Shown: in pieces, positions 29,756 through 35,320 of the stretch
Layout of the letters: every line of letters begins with the position of its first letter
Position numbering within the stretch: position 1 is the stretch's first letter
DNA from: Acidobacteriota bacterium
Lineage (GTDB): Bacteria > Acidobacteriota > Blastocatellia > UBA7656
Assembly: GCA_040754075.1 (NCBI GenBank)
Contig: JBFMDH010000049.1
Location: forward strand, 1-35,320
DNA length: 35,320 nt
Reading direction: 5' to 3'
The notes under the pieces: model-generated
The model's input: the letters and a program-made list of their open reading frames with translations, nothing else
What the model was told of the DNA's origin: nothing
Databases searched by the model: none
Position numbers and translations under genes: made by a program

Positions 29756-30316
29756 ATGATTGATGCCCAGTTTTTACCAACGATTACCGCAAACCGCTTA
29801 ACCTTGCGGGCGCTTGATGAACGCGATATTCCGGCGTTGTTTACCATCTTTTCGCAGGCAGAGGTGATGCGCTATTGGAGTTCACCACCAATGCGCGAAC
29901 TGGCTGATGCCGAAGCCCTGTTGCAAGACATAGGCGCAGGCTTTCAACAAAAGACGCTTTTCCAATGGGGCGTGGCGCTAACCAGTACCCATCAGGTCAT
30001 TGGCACCTGCACGCTATTTCATCTCGACAGCAAAAATCGTCGCGCTGAAATCGGTTACGCCCTGGCGCGTGAGCAATGGGGAAAGGGCATCATGCAGGAG
30101 GCGCTCACGGCGCTTGTGGATTTCGCTTTCAATTCACTTGACCTTCATCGCATCGAAGCCGACGTTGACCCGCGCAACCATAAATCGCTTCGCCTGCTTG
30201 AACGGTTGGGCTTCATAAAAGAAGGCTTGTTGCGTGAACGCTGGCTGGTCGGCGGTGAAGTGCAGGATTCAATGATGCTCGGATTACTGCGCCGTGAGTG
30301 GAAGTCTGGTCAATGA
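29756..30316 (+). CDS. GNAT acetyltransferase, RimJ/RimL type
   Basis: A 186-residue protein from ATG 29756. It shows the start T-A-N-R-L-T-L-R-A-L-D-E-R-D-I-P-A-L, the acetyl-CoA loop Q-W-G-K-G-I-M-Q-E-A-L (Q/RxxGxG/A variant) and the closing R-N-H-K-S-L-R-L-L-E-R-L-G-F-I-K-E-G. This is the ribosomal-protein-alanine/aminoglycoside-type branch (Acetyltransf_3). The acceptor could be a protein N-terminus or a small molecule. It has the likely -10 box TACAAT nine bases upstream, implying a very short leader. Confidence 0.88.
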   Translation: MIDAQFLPTITANRLTLRALDERDIPALFTIFSQAEVMRYWSSPPMRELADAEALLQDIGAGFQQKTLFQWGVALTSTHQVIGTCTLFHLDSKNRRAEIGYALAREQWGKGIMQEALTALVDFAFNSLDLHRIEADVDPRNHKSLRLLERLGFIKEGLLRERWLVGGEVQDSMMLGLLRREWKSGQ

Positions 30317-30471
30317 CTTGAAGCATACCTATCGCCTTGCTCTCAAAACCATCCTGACATATAAATTGTCAAACACTCGAATAGCCAAAACTGCGATTCG
30401 GAAGTTCGGAACCGGCGGGTTGACTGAGTACAAATACATAAGCAGTAAACGATTTCTGATTGAGGGAACCA

Positions 30472-31143
30472 ATGTCTCCAAACTTTTATTTAAATCTGTC
30501 CTGGATTCGTGTAGGTGGAATCTGCGGTATTCTGAGCGTCGCCATGTATCTGGCGGCAGCATTTATCCCGCTGCCGGATACGCTCAGTTATGCGGCGGCG
30601 TTTGCCTTTGGTCCGTTATTGTCCGTTGGCGCAATCGGGCTTTATCACAGCCTCGCGCTTAGGCGGCGCAATCCGTTGATTCAGATAGCTGCCATCTTCG
30701 GGGTTGGCGCAGGCTTCACGGTGCTCATTATGCTGACGACCCAACAAGCCATCTTTGCAATGATGAAGACGGCAATCGAACAAGCCGGCGATGCGGCAGC
30801 AGCCGACACCTATCGAAAGATCGAACAAGGATTGAACACCGTGCATCTCGGAATTGACATCGCCTGGGATGTGCTGATTTCCGTCGCCGTCATCCTTTTC
30901 GGCATTGCCATGTTAAACCATCCCAAGTTCGGCAAAGTGATGGGTGGGCTGGGGATTGTTTTCGGCAGTCTGCTCCTGGTATTCAATATCTGGTACTTCC
31001 CTACCCCACCAGCCAGCGCCCGTTCAATAGATTGGGGTCCGTTTGTCGCGCTCTGGTTACTGACCTCATTCATTCTTCTCTTACGTTCATTAAAATGGGC
31101 AAAAACGCAGCAACCCGAAGAACCGGTCACCATTCAAGGGTGA
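30472..31143 (+). CDS. Multi-pass membrane protein (DUF4386-like)
   Basis: A 223-residue product from ATG 30472 after GAGGGA (30462-30467). About six hydrophobic helices: 12-32, 40-60, 70-92, 128-148, 157-177 and 190-207. The layout and the N-terminal I-R-V-G-G-I-C-G-I-L resemble DUF4386-type proteins. No enzymatic motif is visible, and function is unknown. Confidence 0.7.
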   Translation: MSPNFYLNLSWIRVGGICGILSVAMYLAAAFIPLPDTLSYAAAFAFGPLLSVGAIGLYHSLALRRRNPLIQIAAIFGVGAGFTVLIMLTTQQAIFAMMKTAIEQAGDAAAADTYRKIEQGLNTVHLGIDIAWDVLISVAVILFGIAMLNHPKFGKVMGGLGIVFGSLLLVFNIWYFPTPPASARSIDWGPFVALWLLTSFILLLRSLKWAKTQQPEEPVTIQG

Positions 31144-31276
31144 TTCGAGTTTCATTCGGTTCTCACCAGATGGACTGAATAGATGTGCGGTATCGCCTCG
31201 CTATTAAACCATGCTTTGATTCAGAAAATTGACAAAGGTCACTTGGGTCATTAGATTCACCTTGAGGTAAAAGCGG

Positions 31277-33667
31277 GTGATATCGGAAACCATTTCTCAT
31301 TACAAGGTTCTTGAAAAACTCGGCGAAGGTGGAATGGGCGAGGTCTATTTAGCCGAAGATACGCGGCTCGGTCGACAGGTCGCTTTAAAATTCCTGCCTG
31401 CTTCTTTTCAATATGACCCCGAACGCCGGTCGCGTTTTTTACGTGAAGCCCGCGCCGCTTCCGCATTGCGCTCACCTTACGTTGCCGCAATTTATGACAT
31501 CGGCGAACACGATGACAGGCAGTTTATCGCCATGGAATATGTCGAAGGACAATTGATTTCAAAGAAAATCGAAAGCGGCAACCTTTCCATCCACCAAGCC
31601 ATTGACATCGCCGCGCAGATTGCCGAAGCCCTCGACGAAGCCCACAACCTCGGCATCATTCACCGCGACATCAAATGCGCCAACATCATCGTCACCGAAC
31701 GCGGCATCACCAAGGTTCTGGATTTTGGGCTGGCAAAGGTTCTCAGCCAGATTGATGAAAGCGAACTCGATGAAAACCGCACCTTGATTTTTGGCAAAGA
31801 GACCTCGCCCGGCGTCGTGCTCGGCACCGTGGCTTATATGTCGCCCGAACAGGCGCGGGGTTTGGCGCTTGACGGGCGCAGCGATTTGTTCAGCCTCGGC
31901 GTAATGCTTTATGAAATGGTCACCGGTCGTAAACCGTTTTCCGGTGAAACCATCAGCGATTTAATCGTCGCGATTTTAGAGAGAGAGCCTGCGCCGTTGA
32001 CCCACTATTCGGAAAATATTCCGCAGCCATTGCAATGGATTATCTCGAAAGCTCTGCGTAAACGTTGCGATGAACGTTATCAAACCGCCAGAGATTTCGC
32101 AGTTGATTTGAAGAATTTGAAGAAATCCCTGGAACTTGAAGATAGTGGCGCAAGGACATCCCAATTGGAGCGCCATAGCGGCGCAATCAATCATCGCACC
32201 GGTGAAATGGAAGCCCTCACCGTCAAGCTCAGTGAAGACAGTTTTCCAAGCGCGACGATGACGCCACCGAAAAGACGCTCGCGCAAAGCCATCAACTCGA
32301 TTGCCATTTTGCCTTTGGTCAATGCCAGTAACGACCCCAACACCGAGTATCTGAGCGATGGCATCACCGAAACCTTGATTAACAATTTGTCGCGGCTGCC
32401 GAAACTGAAAGTGATGGCGCGTTCGACCACCTTTCGCTACAAAGGTCAAAACGTTGACCCGCTGCTGGTCGGCAATGAATTGAATGTTCGCGCCGTGCTC
32501 ACCGGAAGAGTGTTGCAACTGGGCGAAAATCTCGTCATTGGCACGGAATTGGTTGACGCATCCGACGGCTCGCATCTCTGGGGCGAACAATACCAACGAA
32601 AACTTTCGGATATTTTCAAAGTGCAGGAAGAAATCTCGAATGAAATTCTCGACCAGTTGCGCCTCAAACTCGGCAGCAAAGAAAAGAAAGTGTCATTCAA
32701 CTGCTGCACCGAAAGCACCCGCGCCTATGAGCTTTATTTGAAAGGACGCTTCCATTTCAATAAGTGGACCTATGAAGGCTTCAGTCACGCCATAGATTTT
32801 TTCCAACAGGCGATTGCCATCGATAAAAAATTTGCTCTGGCTTACTCAGGGCTTGCCGATAGCTATGGAACGCTCTGGTTTTTCAATCTGGCGAACTCCG
32901 ATGAAGTAGTGAAAAAAGCCAGAGACTATACGCTGCGAGCCATCGAGTTGGACGATAACCTTGCCGAAGCCCACCTGTCGCTCGCCAACATGCAACTGTT
33001 TTATGAATGGGATTGGCTGGCAGCGGAAAAATGTTATAAACGGGCGCTGGCGTTAAATCCCAATTCGGTTCAGGCGCACCATGCTTATGCTTTTTATCTG
33101 CTTTCTGCCGGGCGTTTCGATGAAGCCATCGCTTACGCTGAGCGTTCGGTTGAACTCGACCCGCTGACTTTAATCAATCAATGCGCCGTTGCGGGCGCGT
33201 TGACCTATGCCGGAAAACTCGATGAAGCGTTGGCATTCTCCAAAAAAATTCTGGAATTCGATGAGGCGTTTCCGATGACTTATGAACGCCTGTTTCTGAT
33301 TTATAAATTGCTGGGCGAATATGACAAAGCGGTGGAGACAATTTTAACCGTTTTACCGGCATGGATTCCCAGTCGTGAAATTGCTGAAGAGTTGAAAACC
33401 GCGTATCAACAATCGGGAATGAAAGGGTTCTGGCAACGCTGGCTGGATTTTGCTACGGATGGCAAAAGCATTCCCACCGCGCCGCTTTATTACCTGGTGG
33501 CGGGTTATGCGATTTTAGGGGAAACCGAACGCGCTTTTGCGTGGTTGGAAACCGCCTATCAAAGCCGCCAAGGGTTTCTGGCGCATCTCAAAGTTGAGCC
33601 GCGCTTAAAAGTTTTAAATTCTGATCCGCGTTTTGCCGAACTCATTCAACGTGTGGGCATTCCTTAA
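31277..33667 (+). CDS. Serine/threonine protein kinase with TolB-like and TPR domains
   Basis: A 796-residue protein starting at GTG 31277 after TTGAGGTAA. Residues 10-275 are a complete Hanks-type kinase: G-E-G-G-M-G-E-V-Y-L, V-A-L-K-F-L, H-R-D-I-K-C-A-N-I, D-F-G-L-A-K and G-T-V-A-Y-M-S-P-E-Q-A-R-G. Residues about 338-465 form the TolB/FlgO-like N-domain seen in CadC-type regulators and acidobacterial kinases (I-A-I-L-P-L-V-N, L-S-D-G-I-T-E-T-L-I-N-N-L-S). From about 485 TPR helices run to the end. No TM helix lies between the parts, so it appears cytoplasmic. Acidobacteria carry many such kinases, which supports the taxonomic guess. Confidence 0.94.
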   Translation: MISETISHYKVLEKLGEGGMGEVYLAEDTRLGRQVALKFLPASFQYDPERRSRFLREARAASALRSPYVAAIYDIGEHDDRQFIAMEYVEGQLISKKIESGNLSIHQAIDIAAQIAEALDEAHNLGIIHRDIKCANIIVTERGITKVLDFGLAKVLSQIDESELDENRTLIFGKETSPGVVLGTVAYMSPEQARGLALDGRSDLFSLGVMLYEMVTGRKPFSGETISDLIVAILEREPAPLTHYSENIPQPLQWIISKALRKRCDERYQTARDFAVDLKNLKKSLELEDSGARTSQLERHSGAINHRTGEMEALTVKLSEDSFPSATMTPPKRRSRKAINSIAILPLVNASNDPNTEYLSDGITETLINNLSRLPKLKVMARSTTFRYKGQNVDPLLVGNELNVRAVLTGRVLQLGENLVIGTELVDASDGSHLWGEQYQRKLSDIFKVQEEISNEILDQLRLKLGSKEKKVSFNCCTESTRAYELYLKGRFHFNKWTYEGFSHAIDFFQQAIAIDKKFALAYSGLADSYGTLWFFNLANSDEVVKKARDYTLRAIELDDNLAEAHLSLANMQLFYEWDWLAAEKCYKRALALNPNSVQAHHAYAFYLLSAGRFDEAIAYAERSVELDPLTLINQCAVAGALTYAGKLDEALAFSKKILEFDEAFPMTYERLFLIYKLLGEYDKAVETILTVLPAWIPSREIAEELKTAYQQSGMKGFWQRWLDFATDGKSIPTAPLYYLVAGYAILGETERAFAWLETAYQSRQGFLAHLKVEPRLKVLNSDPRFAELIQRVGIP

Positions 33668-33682
33668 AGCCAAAATGCGCGG

Positions 33683-33756
33683 TCAAAGACCGTTTGCTCT
33701 ACGTCTGGGAAAAGGGTACTCAAAGACCGTTTGCTCAACGCATCGGAAAAAGCTCA
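33683..33756. repeat. Two imperfect 37-bp tandem repeats
   Basis: TCAAAGACCGTTTGCTC occurs at 33683-33699 and again at 33720-33736, each followed by related ACG-GGAAAA sequence. They lie just after the kinase gene in the converging intergenic region; function unknown. Confidence 0.7.
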
Positions 33757-33814
33757 AAAACCACGAGGTTGGTTCACAGCAAACTCAAACGGCTGACAAA
33801 AACCTGTAAATAAA

Positions 33815-33852
33815 CCGGCGCGCGTCAGATGAAGGATTCACCCAACGCGCGC
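33815..33852. terminator. Possible shared terminator hairpin
   Basis: GCGCGCG (about 33819-33825) can pair with CGCGCGC (about 33845-33851) across a 19-nt loop, between the convergent kinase and DUF4097 genes. There is no strong T-run, so it is a weak call. Confidence 0.35.
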
Positions 33853-33877
33853 TTTGCTCAGGTAAATTTGGTTGTGA

Positions 33878-34678
33878 TTATTTCGAGCGATTGATATTGA
33901 TGCTGCCATTGACATTTTTCAAACTGACCGACGTACCGCCGCGCCCCAAAGCCCCTTCAAGCGATTGACCGACATACTTGCCTTTTTTCACTTCCAACCC
34001 GAAATCATTATTGATGCTGCCGTGAACCGTAGAGGCTCTGACTTCGGCATCGGCATTTCCGGCAAAGCTGAGTTCGACCGCCCCATTTACTGAACTGAGA
34101 TTCACCGGGTTTTGATTCGCCCCGGAATGTTCATAGTTGAGTTGACCGTTGATGGTTGAGAGTTTGACTTCGCCGCTCAAGCGTTTGGCGTTGATTTCTC
34201 CGTTGATGCAGGTGGCGTGAATCGTTCCTGCGAAATCTTCGATTTGCAAATCACCGTTAATCAAATCGAATTTTTCGAGACGCGCCGCGCGCGGAACCGT
34301 GATGGTGTATTCAACGCTTGCAGGATTGTCGTAGCGGTCTTCATCGCTCCATCGCTGCGCGCGTTTCGCATAATCGGTTTTGATATTGATAGCATTTTCA
34401 CTGGCATCAACGACGATGGTGGCGTCCGCGAGTCGTTCGGCTTTGTAAGCCCATTTGACCGCATCCACTTTGACCTGATTGCTGTCCCAGGTATGTATGC
34501 GAACCGAGCCGTTGATATTTTTTAAACTCACACGTCCGTCATTTGGCAGATTGTAGGTTTGATGAAATTCTTCCGTGACCTTTTCGCGGGATTGCGCAAA
34601 ACTGAACATCGCAAAGGTGAGCAGTAAACCGACTCCGAGCAAAATGCCGATGATTCTAAAATTCTTTTCCCGATTCAT
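33878..34678 (-). CDS. DUF4097 family secreted protein
   Basis: A 266-residue protein on the minus strand; GGAGGTCGGA immediately precedes ATG at 34678. A signal peptide (about 8-29, F-S-F-A-Q) is followed by a right-handed beta structure with repeating N-G-x-(I/V/L) turns: L-K-N-I-N-G-S-V-R-I, L-I-N-G-D-L-Q-I, I-N-G-E-I-N-A, T-I-N-G-Q-L-N, S-V-N-G-A-V-E, V-H-G-S-I-N-N, N-V-N-G-S-I-N-I. This is the DUF4097/DUF2807 adhesin-like fold, periplasmic or surface-located, often beside anti-sigma factors. None is seen here. Confidence 0.85.
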   Translation of the reverse strand: MNREKNFRIIGILLGVGLLLTFAMFSFAQSREKVTEEFHQTYNLPNDGRVSLKNINGSVRIHTWDSNQVKVDAVKWAYKAERLADATIVVDASENAINIKTDYAKRAQRWSDEDRYDNPASVEYTITVPRAARLEKFDLINGDLQIEDFAGTIHATCINGEINAKRLSGEVKLSTINGQLNYEHSGANQNPVNLSSVNGAVELSFAGNADAEVRASTVHGSINNDFGLEVKKGKYVGQSLEGALGRGGTSVSLKNVNGSININRSK

Positions 34679-34893
34679 TCCGACCTCCGAATTCCTGAAT
34701 GCAATGATTGACACCAATCGCTATCGGCTGGGTTGAAAATTGGTGTGCAGTAAAAACAGAGGTAAGTGAATAAATGTGGTTAAAGGTTGCAAGTTTTTTT
34801 TGTAAACGAAGTTAGTTTTTGCAGATGTATATTGTCACAAAGAAATATTACATTTTGTTTGAGGCATCACTAGAAGCGCAGTATTATTTTTTT

Positions 34894-35211
34894 ATGATAC
34901 GGCGGCTCTATGTTCATAATTTCCGTTGCCTGGAAAATTTCGAGTTACAAATTACCGGTCTGTCATCCGTCTTATTAATTGGCAAAAATGGCATGGGAAA
35001 AACGGTGGTAGGATTAGCATTGGAAATATTACAGCAGATCGCTCGCGGAACGAACCGGATAGGCGATTTGGTAAAACCTAAAGATATCACCCGTTCGCGC
35101 AAAGAGCTGCCTATGCATTTTGAAATTGAAGTTGAATTGGATGCCAAAGTCTATAAGTATGTTATCGCTTTTGAACTGCCAGAAGATTTCAAGCTGAGTC
35201 ATGCCCAGTGA
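34894..35211 (+). pseudogene. AAA ATPase (AAA_15/21 type), truncated by an insertion sequence
   Basis: ATG 34894 begins M-I-R-R-L-Y-V-H-N-F-R-C-L-E-N-F, the usual start of SMC/RecF-like AAA ATPases, and carries Walker A G-K-N-G-M-G-K-T at about 32-39. The frame stops at 35211 after 105 residues, whereas such proteins have 350 or more and need the later signature and Walker B motifs. The stop coincides with the edge of the insertion sequence that starts near 35212-35218. An upstream in-frame start at 34819 is less likely. Family members often serve in phage defence (OLD-like, AAA-HNH), but the missing part prevents assignment. Confidence 0.75.
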
Positions 35212-35217
35212 AAAAGA

Positions 35218-35273
35218 GAGCCTCCTTGTGATAAGAATGCGTTGACTAAAAACCATTCCCAACAAGGAGGCTC
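35218..35273 (+). promoter_or_regulatory. IS-end hairpin that buries the transposase ribosome site
   Basis: GAGCCTCCTTGT (35218-35229) and ACAAGGAGGCTC (35262-35273) are perfect 12-bp inverted repeats with a 32-nt loop. The right arm contains AAGGAGG, the Shine-Dalgarno for ATG 35277. A transcript entering from outside the element would fold and hide it, as known for IS10 and IS50. Confidence 0.65.
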
Positions 35274-35276
35274 AGG

Positions 35277-35320
35277 ATGCGTCTAAAACGCCTAGAGAAG
35301 TTTACTGCATCTATGACTAA
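35277..35320 (+). CDS. Start of a probable transposase gene, cut by the window edge
   Basis: ATG 35277 lies three bases after the AAGGAGGCTC arm and opens M-R-L-K-R-L-E-K-F-T-A-S-M-T. It continues past the window, so the family cannot be named. Its position behind the inverted repeat at the break in the ATPase gene argues for an insertion sequence. Confidence 0.5.
   Translation, partial: MRLKRLEKFTASMT

Noticed and set aside
1..35320. Integron integrase, attI, tRNA or rRNA genes
   Set aside because: None was recognised on either strand; the integrase may lie outside the window.

Overview
This window reads as a gene-cassette array of a chromosomal (sedentary) integron followed by ordinary chromosome. 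The host is probably an acidobacterium of the Blastocatellia type. That placement is an inference from the protein styles (serine/threonine kinase-TolB-TPR fusion, DUF4097 protein, FG-GAP/CSLREX/beta-helix surface protein, many small secreted proteins), not from a marker gene. No integrase gene and no rRNA or tRNA gene was seen.

Positions 1 to about 26,100 are the array. Almost every gene is on the plus strand, stands alone, and is followed by an imperfect palindrome of roughly 75-115 bp that begins GCCTAAC-like and ends GTTAGGC-like. These are attC recombination sites: 18 well-formed ones (one of them minimal) and seven eroded ones. Cassette cargo includes an MtlR-like protein, a two-gene cassette with a 2-TM CxxCx(11)CxxC protein, an HNH protein, zinc-ribbon proteins, a putative secreted HExxH peptidase, two DUF4177-like proteins (one broken), an AbrB/Doc toxin-antitoxin pair whose toxin carries an amber stop, an amidohydrolase, a 1,091-residue surface protein, a two-domain rifampin ADP-ribosyltransferase (Arr), a methyltransferase, an alpha/beta hydrolase, a histidine-phosphatase-like protein and a frameshifted class C beta-lactamase-like hydrolase. 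Two inter-attC segments carry no convincing gene.

The array is colonised by IS110-family elements. There is one complete copy (about 1915-3407), the 3' end of another (1-268), a transposase-less mini-element (about 8401-8663) and a small remnant (about 12039-12143). Where both flanks are visible, each lies directly after the last base of an attC site (eroded in one case) and before the next cassette gene. The noncoding leader of the complete copy can fold into two hairpin-capped internal loops. These carry a 9-nt match to the attC core it is inserted beside and an 8-nt match to the right end of the element. This is what a bridge RNA programmed to recognise integron attC sites would look like. 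A 113-bp MITE-like element also sits inside one attC.

From about 26,100 to the end there are no attC sites, orientations are mixed and genes have ordinary spacing: SRPBCC protein, nitrilase-family hydrolase, arylamine N-acetyltransferase, a secreted proline-rich protein (minus), GNAT acetyltransferase, membrane protein, a kinase-TolB-TPR protein, a DUF4097 protein (minus) and an AAA ATPase cut off by the start of another insertion sequence at the right edge.
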